In this document: positions 34,118 to 46,146 of the stretch, in pieces
How the letters are laid out: the number at the start of each line of letters is the position of its first letter
How positions within the stretch are numbered: the stretch's first letter is position 1
NCBI RefSeq assembly: GCF_030272615.1
Contig: NC_081407.1
Span: 440,537,213 to 440,601,212 of the forward strand
DNA length: 64,000 nucleotides
Direction of reading: 5' to 3'
DNA from: Cryptomeria japonica
Lineage: Eukaryota; Streptophyta; Pinopsida; Cupressales; Cupressaceae
Notes under the pieces: model-generated
Database searches by the model: none
What the model saw: only the letters and a program-made list of their open reading frames with translations
What the model was told of the DNA's origin: nothing
Program-made: the position numbers and the translations under genes

Positions 34118-37100
34118 CACTAATACATTTGGGGTCAAATTCTGATGGAGGTTTCCGACGGACAAGGAGCGTTGGGGTCAAATTTGATTTTTAAAAAAAA
34201 TATGCCCGTGTTCATCAAAATTCTGACGACATTGGGCATTTTATAAAAAAAAACACAATGCATTTTCATTTTGAATCGAAGCAATTCGAAGCAACCGATG
34301 ACCATCTTGCCTCCCTGCCCCCCCTCCCCCCCCCCCCCGCCCATCGTAGCGATCTCTGCACAAGCAAGGTAAGGGCGACTAATTCCGCAATCATATTGAG
34401 GTTGGTTTTTTTTTGCGAATTAATCACATGCTGTGTGTATGCTACCCCATTTTGCGATTTTTGTTATTGGAGCATTTGCAACTAATTTCTGACAAAAAAA
34501 CCCCCTTCGATTATGCTTTGATGGATGTCCATACCTTGTTCCAAAGCTCCTATTTTGGCACACACAGGGAGGATGCTAGCAAACATTGCAGCAGAGAAAT
34601 GTTTTTAACAAAATACAACAGTTATGGATCATGAAACCCTTGACCCAATAGACACTACACATGCAAAGCTCGAAATGAGTTAATAAAATGTTTTTGAACC
34701 AAATGCTTAACAATATTTAGACATGACAGTAACGAGGATTTTTACAAAAACAACCCTTAATCATACAATAATTATACATACCAATTTGTATATTTATCAG
34801 ACACGGGCTACCAGTTACATAGTCATCCAAGAAGCAAGAACCCTAACTATCGTGTGTCATAGCCAGAGCTAGAGATATTGTAAATGAATTTCGATGGGAT
34901 GATAAAAAAAAGTTAAGTATAATATATTCCCATTTTCTAGTGACATAAAGTGTCACATTCTTTTAATGCCTTTAGAAAGTGTTTCAAGCCCAAAGTCTTT
35001 TAGATAGTATATTCAATGCTGTTAGAAAACTACTAGGCAACAATTCTCTTATCCAATGATCAAAACCATATAACATATGCTCACATATTCAAATAGTATC
35101 ACCAAATTTGATATTCTATGCAATATAAACATAGACTGGAGTAAACATATGAATGATGAGTCTTACTAATAAGACCCTTTTCCAAGTACATATTAAATTT
35201 TATCTTTTTCAGCCTATATCATATGGTAATGTATCCTTTTTCAAACCATGTAATTGTATTTGCATATGATCACTATATTTTTCTATAGCAACCAAAGTCA
35301 ATGAAGATGCATGCTAAGAGATGATTGTTCATTGATGTCATTGTAATGTGAATCCTATAGTGTTCTTTTTTCATTGTTCTATTGTGCTTCTCAAGCTACA
35401 CCAACATAGTTTTATTTAATGGCTTTGTTTTGATAGTGATTTCTCCATGGCTTCCACTGTCTTTTTCTTGGCACATTCAATGCATTGTCATCTATCACTA
35501 CTATTTATTGTCCTTTTTACCTTTATTGAGGTTGTTCTCATACATGTCATTCACTTTGTCTATGAGTATATCTCAACCAATTCACTATTGTAAGTAGAAA
35601 TAAAAGATTAGTCTCATCTCTTTTACTATTTTAGACCTTCATAGTAATCTTTGCAATATATCATTTCCTTCCAATTATATGGAATAACGATTTTATTTTT
35701 ATGGAATGTGATGAAGGCTTGAGTGTGTCTTCTTGAACAAAAAGAGGACTTAGAGAAAGTAGATTCACATAAGGATAGGTGGATTTTCCTAAAGATGAAG
35801 GGATAAGACTTAACAAAAAGAGGACTTAGGATGATGATCACAAGGAGGATTCATTTAAGGATATGGCATATTCACCTAAGGGATAGTGTATTCTCCCAAG
35901 AATATGGAAAAATTATTGATTGGTGGAATGGCATACTAGATCAAGGAATGATACAAGGGTAGATTCACCTAAATATAGGGTAAATTCAGCTAAAAGGGTA
36001 CCCATGAGATTGTGGTACTGAGTACCTATCTATGGATGGTGTATTTGGATACAAGTATGATGAAACCATGCTTGTGTATGATGAAACAAAGTCCAGATCT
36101 CTATTATAGGTCCAACATAATCTCTATTATTTGAGACACCATTTTATTAGCATATCCAATTAGGGTAATTTATGGGTTTAATTATGGATCATGTTGTCTA
36201 TTTCCATGCACTATTGAACTTATTTGGATATATTGTGATTATTTTAATTTTGAAGTTATAAATAAATTATGTTTGTACCTTAGAAAGGGTAACTCCAATT
36301 GATGTTTGGGCAGTTTATTTGAAAACTTATGGTGATTATTACCCTATGTTATGTAATGGAGTTATTTTTACACTAAGTAATTAACTAGAAAAATGAATTT
36401 GTATTGTTGTACAAGTATGATGAAACCATGCTTGTGTGTTTACATGTTTGTGCATCCTATTGAGAACCAACCTCGCTGTTGAGGAACTCAATAAATGTGG
36501 TGTTAAGTAGAAGAATGGAAAACTCAAGAAGCTATGGTGACATATTGTGGCATTAGTAGGGATTATCTCTATTGACCACACCTTTCAAAGATAGTATCCC
36601 CTAGTTCTCCTCATAGAATGGACCATTGGATGGCTCATAGTGGTATCCTATCCTACATTTATCTTGATGGCATTGCCAATAGTTGGTATGTGGTTCTTGG
36701 TACGGGTTTCCTCTTACCCTATTATCTTATTTATATCTTTGTTCCAACATGTGGAGATTGATTTTTGTCATGCTATGATGATTTTCATGTTTGCATGTGT
36801 TTTGACATTATGAAAATAGATATGATGTCACACCATACTTATGTTTTGATATAGTGTAGGTGATGGTTACATGTTGTTGATGGTAGCGATTTGGGTTCAA
36901 AGACACAATTCCACACACACACACAAATATTTGAAGATGCATTTTATATTATTCCTTCTTAGTGGTGAATAGTGTTGGAAGATTTGCACACATGTAGAGA
37001 GGAACTCATGTTAGATACAATAGGTTGTGTTTGATAACATTTGAATGTGCCTCATGATGTATACATATAGCTTTGGTGTGTGACATGCATGCACATTTTT

Positions 37101-38302
37101 CCATAAGACACATTGCTATGTGGCATGTGCCCTATGCATGTCATCTTTGTGAGGCACGTTGCTATGTGCAATGTGGCCCTAGGTGTGTCTTCTATATGAG
37201 GTGTATTGCCATGATATGTTAGGATTTGTAATGTGCAGGCCACAAATGCATGCATGAGGGACTATTATTATAGTCATGTTTTTTGGGCATGTAGCCTAGG
37301 CATGTCTTCTCCATTAGGTACATGGCCATGCCATGTGGGAGTTTTTGTGTTCATGCCACAAATGCACACATGAGGGACTATTATTGGAGTCATGATGAAT
37401 CTTCACTCTATTTAGCCACAATTTCTAGTCATATAGTTATGTAATGTGCACTTTTAAGGATTGTGAAGTTTCCTTCAATTATTGATGATCTCTCATCTTT
37501 GTTGCATGGGCAAACAATTTTATTTTATCTTGTTTGAATTAGTTTAATCACTATTGTGAGTTTTCTCTATTGGGTAGTTATTGTGGCTATGCTTGATTTG
37601 CTATTGGAATTGAACACATTTATTTGACTTATTATTGTTACTATTTTTTCTTTCTTTCAATATTTATGATCTTTGGTAGTTTAGTGAAACTCTTGCTATT
37701 TTTAAATGTTGCCTTCTTTGTTGTGATGTGATTCCTCACCAAGATCGACATAGATAACCTTGGATGAGTGTATATAAGGAATCAAACATTGGGAAAATTT
37801 GAGGATAGGGGTAAGTGTTTGTTGTATGGGTAGCTACGATCTACTTGTACATTCTTAGTGATTATTGACGGCTATGTCTTGGAGCTGGCTAATCCCATTA
37901 AACAAACAAGGGGGAAGTCATACAAAGTCGTATGGATCCTCCCTAGTTGTGTGTGGATTCAAGACGGCCATCATTTCATATGGTTCTTGGTTACTTTATG
38001 AGACCATGGCATCCTCTTAGACCAATATGTGAGCCTTGTATTGTTATCCCTGCAATGTGGATGAATAAGTGTATGTTTAAATAAATGCTTTGCTTAGAAT
38101 ACTCAAAAATGTCTCTTAGAAAGTCAGCAACAGGCAAACTTGAAGTAAGAATTTGCAGACACAATGCTCAGAAATTCACACAATTAGCTACATTAAATAC
38201 GTTCTCTATTAAGTTCAATGGTTTTGGTTCGATTTGCAATTTTTGTGAAGCTTTTGCACTGAAGTTTCCATAGCCTGATTTTTTTGCCTGTGAAGAAAGA
38301 CC
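34118..38302. other. CACTA 5' region, no clear gene
   Basis: Subterminal repeats (TTTCCGACGG, TTCTGACGAC) lie within the first 120 bp and a C-rich tract at about 34317-34340. The 27-mer containing GTATGATGAAACCATGC occurs at about 36053 and 36411. AAAAAGAGGACTTA is repeated at about 35740 and 35816. A tandem array lies at 37050-37395. An ORF at 38085-38273 has no domain and may be leader. Otherwise I see nothing. Confidence 0.6.
37050..37395. repeat. Imperfect tandem repeat of about 130 bp in CACTA
   Basis: The segment with GCCACAAATGCATGCATGAG followed by GGACTATTATTA occurs at about 37219 and again, slightly changed, at about 37346. Both are preceded by related GGCATGT...CCTAGGCATGTCTTC sequence. 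About two and a half units are visible. Confidence 0.65.
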
Positions 38303-41300
38303 ATGTCAAATAATATCATCGAAGAACAAAATAAGGAGACAATTGCTAGATTATGGTCTAACTTGAAAAGAAAAGGTGATGGGAAATGTTATATTCCCTG
38401 CAAAATTTGTAAGGGCTTAAAGACTAGACGACTTCTAATCAAAACAGCTAAGAAACATTGTAGGCAGCATGGTCACATTGAAGGGGGACATGATTATCAT
38501 CCACTGGTAAGTTGTTCATTATATCGTTTTAACAATTTATATACATAAGAAATCACTTGATAATGAGATCATGATCACAGTTTATTTATGTATATCAATT
38601 TTATATAGGTGGAGCACCCTAGAGCACATGGTATGGATCAACAAAACCCTGAGAATATGGTTTTGGAAGTGGAGGAACATGGAGGTGTGAATATCGAAGC
38701 TGAAGATAATGATCCCATGGAAGATGACGATCATGCACCAGAAAACACAATTGAAGATGATGGTACAAATACATTGATCCATGACACATTTAGTACTGGC
38801 ACAGCTGATCATGATGATCAGGATGACCTTGATGTTCATGATTTACCTCTTCTTGAGAAGGCATATGAGCCCCTTTACAAAGGCTCCCAAACAACTCTTC
38901 TCTCTGTTGTATTGTTGTTGGTGAACTTGAAGGTTATGAATGTTTTATCCAACATAACAATCTCTCGTATGTTAAGGTGTGTCATACATGTCATTACAGT
39001 TAATAAATGGTGAATCATGTACCATTAATATTCTTTATATTAACACCTCAAACTTTTTTTTTTGCTGTAGATTGATAGGTGAGTTTTTCTTACCACCATC
39101 AAATATTCTACCTTGCTCATACCGAGAATTATCTGCCATTATGAAAGATATTGGAATGGAGTATCAAACAATAGATGCTAGTCCCAATGATCATATTATA
39201 TATCATAAACAACATGAATTTGGAACAGAATGCCTTGAATGTCATATTAGTAGATATCGAACAGATCAAATAACAAAAAAGGTGCCTCGCAAGGTTCTTC
39301 GTTATATTCCCATTATTCCACGTATGCAACGATTATTCATGTGCACTACCTTGGCACAATTTATGGATTACCATGCACGCAATAGAAGTCGAGATGACAT
39401 TATTCGAATGCCTATGGATGGTTCAACATTTATGGACATAGAGGAAAAGTGGCCACACTTTAAAGAAGAACCTCGTAATCTTAGGCTTTCATTGGCAGCG
39501 GACGGTGTCAATCCATTTGGAGAGTTAAGATCTGTTTACTCGGTGTGGCCTATTTTTGTTATCAACAATAATATTCCTCCATGGATGTCAATAAAGAGGG
39601 AGCACATAATGTTGGCAATGATTGTTCCAGGTATTTTATCATTTAATAGTTATCTACATTTAATTATAAATATTGCAGTAAAATGGTCATAATAATTATG
39701 TAATGCTTTTTTTCATTCCACTAGGCAAGTACCAAGTTAAAGATATGAATGTATATATTGAGCCTCTTATCGATGAGTTGCTAGAGTTATGGAATGGTGT
39801 GACCATGTATGACATCTCTAGACCAATAGGACAAAGACAATTTCAATTCCATGCAATGCTTGTATGGACAATACATGATGCCCTAGGGCTAACACATTTT
39901 TGTGGTACGTTATAGTGTTCAAGTTGCGCATGATAATTATAATTATAAAAATTAATAGATTTAATAGAATTATACATTATCTTGTAGGTCTTCAAACAAA
40001 GGGAAAATTTGCATGTCCAGTTTGTGGTCCAAAGATGAAATCCTGTCATTCAAAAAGTTTAGGAAAGCAAGTGTTTGATGAGTATAGGCACTTTCTTCAC
40101 AAAAATCATAAGTACCAGAATACTGAAAAACATCTTTTCAATGGGAAAGAAGAGACTACATCAAAGCCACGAAGAATGACTCCTCATTTATGGAAGTTGG
40201 AATATAATAGAATTAATTGTCAAGGTAATGTCATTCCATCTAATGGTTTATGTTTGGAATTTGAATTTTTCTATCGTGTTTTGTTTATTGATGATACTGA
40301 AGGTCATCAAGGCATGGATGGCCACCTTCCAAAGGGACTAAAAAGTTATCCCAGACAATTCAGTAGGTTTCCTTACTACGAGCAGCTACACATTGTGCAT
40401 TTGTTTGATACAATGCATATTGGAAAGAATATAACAAAGACATTATGGAAAATATTGGATGGAAGGCGTGACAAAGAAAAAATTGTCAAAATTTGTAGTG
40501 ACATTCTGGAATCCAATCATGCAATGAAAAATGCCATTCAATCAAATAGCAATGGAGATCAGATTAATATAAGTGCCCTTCCTTGGTTATTAACGGAGCA
40601 ACAAAGCAATTCTATAAAAGAAGTCATACGAAAAATTCGATTTCCCACAGGATTTGCTGCGAACATAAACAATCTCATATCAAAGAAGAGTGAATTTGGG
40701 CCAGGGATGAAAACGCATGATTGGCATACCTTCATTAAGGTAATTCGCGTTCTTGTGTATTTACTATATATTTGTATATTGCACATGTACTTTTCATTGT
40801 ATTATGTTAGAAAACAATGAAAAGATCATTTTATAATTGTTGCAGTACATTCTACCTCTATCTCTCCCAGACCACTTCGACAATAATATCAAGCAAGTCA
40901 TACATGATCTTCGAAAATACATGAGGTAAGTAGTGATGTTTGTTCAATTTGTTGTATATATATTATATTTGCCATTTGTTTTACTTGTTATGCAATATAT
41001 TTGTATATTATTTTGTAAAGTCTCATTTATATATTTTTGCGTCTTCAATCTCTTTAATTAGGTGGTTGTCATCTAAAGAAATCCACACGGAAGCTATAAA
41101 ATATTGGAAGAGAAAAATCTCTCATCTAATGTGTGAAATGCAAAAGTGTCTACCTTCAACTTTTTTCAATGCACAAGAACACTACCTCATACACCAAGTT
41201 GAGGAGATCGAATTGTGTGGACCTATACACACTAGGTCAATGTGGATGGTTGAGAGGCACTTGAAATTTTTGAAGGCTTTGGTTCGACAAAGAGCGCATC

Positions 41301-42317
41301 CTGAGGGTTCTATGGTGGAGGGATATATGGTATACCAAACTATGGTGTACATTACTGAATATCTTCCTAAGTTTGCAGTAAAAATCCACGTAGATCGCAT
41401 TTGGGATCCCAACCCCATTAATAAATTCGAAGGGGAGCACTTGATGGGGAAAGGTAGATTGAAGAAAGTGAGAGGTAATTATAAGATGTTATTGTAGTAA
41501 ATTAATTCTTCATCTTCTAAATAAATCAATTGTAAGTGGTCTATTAATTATTTGTACCGTTGGTCGGGAGTGGGATGCGCTACATTTGTATATTGCAAAC
41601 AATCTTGATTGGATGACGGTGTGGATTGAATGATGTCAACATTCTGGTCGCACATTAACATGGGATGGTGTCGCTTCATTGGTTAAAGAAGCTCATAGTA
41701 ATGGAGATTCCAATGTTACACAAAGGGAAATTGATTTAGCATATGGTTTAAGAGATCAACGGGTATGTATAATTTTATTAATCACCCGTATGTTTATCAA
41801 CTCATGATGCAATAATTTTAATATGTTAGACATATTGCAGGTCAAACACCACAAGGCTATGTGCTGCAATGGTCATAAATTTCGCATCAAACAGTTGGAT
41901 GACACGAAGAAAACTTGTGATTCTGGGATAACTGTAGTCTTTGAGGTGACCAATATTTCATATAGAAATGACATACATCCTCAAGTGTCTCAAAATCGAT
42001 ACTATGGCATTTTGGATGATATACTTGAGTGTGACTTTAATTCCTTCAAATTAGTTATGTTCGTCGTCAAATGGTATAGGCTACAACTGAATATAAATGA
42101 TCCTGATAGAACTGTTATTGAACATGATAATGGATTTACAATGGTTAATACAAGGTCATTTGAATGAGTTGGGGATGAGCCCTATGTTCTTCCAAGTCAA
42201 TGTGAGCAGGTATTTTACTCGGAGGTTCCACATAAATCGGGTTGGTCATTTGTTGTTAGACATGATCCAAGAGGAAGGCTGATAATGTATAATGTAATGT
42301 ATAATGTGAGGGACTAA
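38303..42317 (+). pseudogene. CACTA transposase (TNP2 type), multi-exon, two in-frame stops
   Basis: Exons inferred from GT-AG sites with frame continuity: 38303-38506, 38609-38976, 39071-39630, 39725-39904, 39988-40739, 40846-40925, 41062-41474, about 41573-41762 and 41841-42317. Exon 1 starts with ATG and has a CxxC/H-rich region (CYIPCKICKGLKTRR) like the N-terminal zinc finger. Exon 2 is acidic. Exons 3-5 hold the transposase core: LSLAADGVNPFGELRSVYSV, FHAMLVWTIHDALGL and KGKFACPVCGPK. Exon 7 has the DUF4218 block ERHLKFLKALVRQRAHPEG and exon 9 the DUF4216 block YYGILDDILECDFNSFKL. A TGA lies in exon 8 (IE-stop-CQHSG) and another at 42165 (SFE-stop-VGDEP). The acceptor of exon 8 is uncertain. 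The protein would bind the element ends and cut them; as it stands it would be truncated. Confidence 0.9.
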
Positions 42318-44640
42318 TGATTGCATACCAACATCTCCTCAACGAGAAAGTTGCAAACAACCTCCTTGAATCATGCACTAAACAAGCATGCAAACCCACA
42401 ACTATCTTTCATCTAGAACCACCTATTGATGTTTTTTTATGCACTGCGAACACAATAAAATACCAAGGTATTCTATCATCTCTTGAACAAAGAAACTTTG
42501 AATGCTAAACAAAGTGATCAATCAAAGCAACTCCAAGGTTTACAATACGAACTATGCAACTTAATTGCATGGGATAGACTTAGTGAATATGGTGTGATTT
42601 TGCTGGAATCGCAAAGGGGCTTACATTTTTCTTGAACTCTACCGGAACTTGGACTCTACACTAACTTGCTTGGAAAATAAAAGACAAAAGAGATAAAGAA
42701 TGACCTAGATTGACTATCAAATCAATAGTCGAGATAATATAGTGAAACCCTAATTAGGGCTTGCTATAACAAACTCCATTCTAGCCAATTAAATAATTAC
42801 ATTGAATAGGACACATGTCCACCTTGAATTCTAACCAATGAGGAAATAGGTTAGGTATGCTTGAACAAACTTTGATGCATTGCAATGTGTCACTAGCTCA
42901 TTCATTAGATGAATCAAGTATGATGAACTTGGACATGTCAATGTGGCTCCACTTGATTAGGTTGACGATGATTGGATGCCAACTCAACTTGCCAAGTCGA
43001 TCATCAGAAAGCTTATGTGATTGAGAAATATCTCTTGATACTCAACATTATCTAGTTTTCTCAACATGATGAAGGTGGTGGGACATATTCCCAAATTGTA
43101 TCATCTAGACAATCAAGTCCTTAGCTTTTGATTAATATTTCTAAAACTATCTACTTGATCATGTTTGTGTCCTTCCATCTTCCTGATAGTTCTTGATCCT
43201 TTTATGTGACCGTGTGCTTAATGAAGTATATGTTTGATGATGCTTGGTCCTCCTTTTGTTGCATCTCCATACCGATGATGCTTGCTTCAACTTCATGGTG
43301 CATATACTTGACTTGAATGGCTTGCTTTGATGAAATCCTCTTTGAGATTCAAAATTCTACCTCTTTGTGGGGTAATTCACCTTGGTGAATATGTTTGATA
43401 TAGACTTTGTAATGCCTAGGCTTGATGTAGAACCCACTTATTCTTGATCTATCCAACCTTGATCACCTTTGTAACTCTGACTTGAATACCTTGATCATTG
43501 GTGATTGATGTCTTACATATGGCATATCGTGTTGTAGATCCCTTCATTTTAAAGCAATCCTTATTGATTTCTCCTTATTCTACTGATTGCTATTCTTGGA
43601 TTTTCGAAGGGAATGCAAGATAGTCTTCTATTTCTTCCTTGTTGAATCCTCATAATATCTTGATCATCATTTGACATTGTCCTTGCACCTTGAGATGCTC
43701 CTTCCTTTGTATTGCATTGTTGAAAGCTTTGAATAGGTTTAGCTCCTCATGTTGCCATCCTAAACTCGTGAATCTTGGTGTTGATATTGATGTGAAAACC
43801 CTCCATGATGCCAATGTCCTCTTTCATGCCTTGAAGCCTCCTTTCATCAAGTGTCTTCATCCTTGCATTGAAGCATGATGTTGGCATGCTCTACGTGCTG
43901 GGTAAGGTGTTCTTTTCCTTGTAATGAAGTCCTCATGACATCCTGAAAGCAAGAAAGAACATATCGTGAATGAAATGAAAAACAAATAATGCATCACAAA
44001 TAAATTTAATCTGATTTTATACCCTAATTCACAGACCTTCTCCCTAATTCTTCTCCTTTTAATTGGTTGCAAATTGAATTTGATGAGCATTTGATCTTTG
44101 TTTTATATGCTTCCTTTTTACCTTTGCCTTCATTTAACCTCCATAGGTCGGCCAGCCCAATAATTGTTTATTAAATTCATGAATTTACCTTCCTTCTAGC
44201 CGACTTAAGGTGCTCTTCTCTTGCTGAGTGGGTTTGGACTCCTCTCATGCATAGATTTAGGCGCAAATAACAAGAAGGTTTGCACAGATTGGGGTCGGCA
44301 ATGTAGAAAATTACTGATTTTATCCTTTAAATGTTTGCATTTTTCCTCAAAATAAGGCCAACTTAGGGCTATTTTACCCCCGAGTGTGTTTGAAAGGCTC
44401 ATATGCACATACTAGAGGTGAGAGAGAGAGAGAGGGTGAGAGGAAGGGATAATGACCTGGAGAGGGTAGAGAAAGAGAATTAGAGAGGGAGAGAAGAAGA
44501 GAGGGATGGAGAAAGAGACCTAGAGGGGGGGGAGAGAAGAGAGATAGTAGAGAGGGATAGAGAAGAGAGATAGAATAGAGATACCAATGCCAATCTTTTT
44601 ATATAAATTTTTTTTTTTCTGAAAAATCGGCCTACTGTCA
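42318..44640. other. CACTA 3' region, no clear gene
   Basis: AT-rich, with the palindrome CCCTAATTAGGG at about 42747 and a GA-rich microsatellite at about 44418-44585. Small ORFs (43690-43878, 43857-44090 minus, 44205-44408 minus) show no domain. A decayed TNPA-like gene cannot be excluded. Confidence 0.5.
44418..44585. repeat. GA-rich microsatellite
   Basis: GAGAGAGAGAGAGAG runs interspersed with GAGGGAGAGAAG-type units. Confidence 0.9.
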
Positions 44641-44842
44641 GAATTTTGACATCAAAGCGTAAAAATTCCGATAGAGGAGTGTCATCGAATGCACAACATC
44701 CTCGTCGGAGCTCTCCTGGGGACCATCGTAATTTCGACACCAAGGGGTTCAAATTATGATGGCCTCCAGGAGAGTTCCAACAAGGATTCTGTGCATCCGA
44801 CGACACTCCTCTATTGGAATTTTTACGCTTTGATGTCGGAAT
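44641..44842. repeat. Long inverted repeat (about 100-bp arms) near the CACTA right end
   Basis: The left arm 44641-44741 (GACATCAAAGCGTAAAAATT...) pairs with the right arm 44745-44842 (AATTTTTACGCTTTGATGTC) with roughly 10-15 percent mismatches and a loop of only a few bases. The arms contain TCCGA-type subterminal repeat motifs. A transcript through it would fold into a long hairpin. Confidence 0.85.
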
Positions 44843-45062
44843 TCCGATGGTAGCCCGAGATTGAGACGGTATTCTTTCTGGGTATGAGTGTCAATGGCGG
44901 CCGTCAGAAAGGATGGGGCTGATGTCGGAATTGCGACGACCACAAGGATAGTCAGAACTTCCGACAAAAAGTTTTCGACGGATTTTTTTGTCAGTAGTGT
45001 GACAAAAATGCGTCGGACTACCGATGATTTGCCGTCAAAATTTTGACCCGAATGTACTAGTG

Positions 45063-45945
45063 AAATGGGACATCATATCTATAGACTTCATCGTCGGTTT
45101 GCCTATGTCTTCACATTGTCACAATGCTATTATGGTAACTATTGATAGGTTGACCAAGGTAGATCATTTCTTCTCAGTCAGATCTTCCTACACGGTAGAG
45201 TCAGTGGCTCGTATTTTCATGGATCAGATAGTGAGACTACATGGTATTCCCCAATGGATCGTCAACTCAAGATCTGGTGTTTACTTCAGAATTTTGGAGA
45301 GCCCTTCAGCATGATTTGGGAGCACATTTAAACTTTAGTTTTAGTTCAGCGTATCATCCAAAGACAAATGGTCAGACAGATAGGGTTAACCAGGTGTTGG
45401 AGGACATGTTGAGGATTTATGTCATGGATTGGTAGTCTAGATGGGAGGAGTACATTCATTTGCTTGAGTTTGCATACAATAATGGGTATCACAGTTCGAT
45501 TGGTATTTCTTCTTTGCAGGCATTATATGATCGCCCATGTCGTACACCCTTGAGTTGAGATAGATTGGAGGACAGAGTGCTCTTTGGGTCAGAGATGTTG
45601 CAGGACTTGGAGCAGCATATTAGAGAGCATATGGCAGCAGCACAGGATAGACAGAAGAAATATGTGGATGCTCATCAGGTTGATCGTCAATTTTCAGAGG
45701 GTGACAAGGTGTTTTTGAGAGTGCGTCCATGAAAGAGCCCTATCTGGTATGGAAAAGGATCTAAGTTGGTGCCTTGCTTTGTGGGACCTTTTTAGATTTT
45801 AGAGCAGATTGTTCATGTAGCTTATTGCCTAGCCTTGCCACCTAGCTTGTCCCGCATCCATGATGTGCTTCATGTATCAGTTTTGAGATCTTATTATCCT
45901 AATGTGACACATGTTTTGGATTGGCATTCATTGCAGGTAGAGGAC
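45063..45945 (+). pseudogene. Y integrase catalytic core and C-terminal part
   Basis: WDIISIDFIVGLPMS (first catalytic Asp) and NAIMVTIDRLTKVDHFFSV are in frame after CACTA. The second Asp region (normally SDRD) reads NSRSG, shifted by a small indel, after which FTSEFWRALQHDLGAHLNFS and SSAYHPKTNGQTDRVNQVLE carry on, with Glu of QTER read as Asp but the final catalytic Glu (LED) kept. Next come EEYIHLLEFAYNN-like sequence, RVRP-stop-KSPIW, KLVPCFVGPF and LPPSLSRIHDVLHVSVLRSY-like sequence. Stops lie at about 45433, 45556, 45731 and 45795. It would insert the cDNA into chromatin. Confidence 0.92.
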
Positions 45946-46098
45946 GGGTAGCTTTCTCTAGAGCCCTTATGCATTCTTCAGCGTCTAGGATTGATCCTCA
46001 GGGGTCGGGACATAGAGCAGGTAAGGGTCCAATGGGACCCAAACGATGATTCTTCGGTAACTTCGGAGGATGTTGCATGGATGAGAGAGTTATAACCC
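45946..46098 (+). pseudogene. Y integrase chromodomain
   Basis: After EDG-stop (TAG at 45949) the frame reads LSLEPLCILQRLGLILRGRD, IEQVRVQWDPNDDSSVTSED and VAWMRELYPCLF-like sequence. This matches the chromodomain at the end of chromovirus integrases, which directs insertion to marked heterochromatin. It shows that Y is a chromovirus. The Trp usual in the TWE motif reads Ser (TSE). Confidence 0.85.
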
Positions 46099-46132
46099 TG
46101 TTTGTTCTTAGGCTTCCAGGAGTAAGACTAGG

Positions 46133-46146
46133 AAATGGGGGGAGGA
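46133..46146 (+). other. Y polypurine tract
   Basis: AAATGGGGGGAGGA sits immediately before the 3' LTR start TGTAGTG at 46147, where plus-strand synthesis is primed. Confidence 0.88.

Larger units (their letters stand above)
34118..45062 (+). mobile_element. CACTA (En/Spm) DNA transposon in Y integrase
   Basis: The left end CACTAATACATTTGGGGTC and the inverted right end CACTAGTACATTCGGGTC (minus strand from 45062) are terminal inverted repeats starting with CACTA. The 3-bp TSD AAA lies at 34115-34117 and 45063-45065. Excision in silico restores the integrase frame LEWK-WDIISIDF. The element is 10945 bp. It carries one recognisable gene, a TNP2-type transposase (38303-42317), GTCGGAATTCCGAT-like subterminal repeats, and a long inverted repeat near its right end. 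A second TNPA-like gene was not recognised. Confidence 0.96.

Noticed and set aside
34317..34340. C-rich tract as possible G-quadruplex or regulatory signal
   Set aside because: A simple homopolymer-like run in CACTA subterminal DNA; nothing else supports a function.
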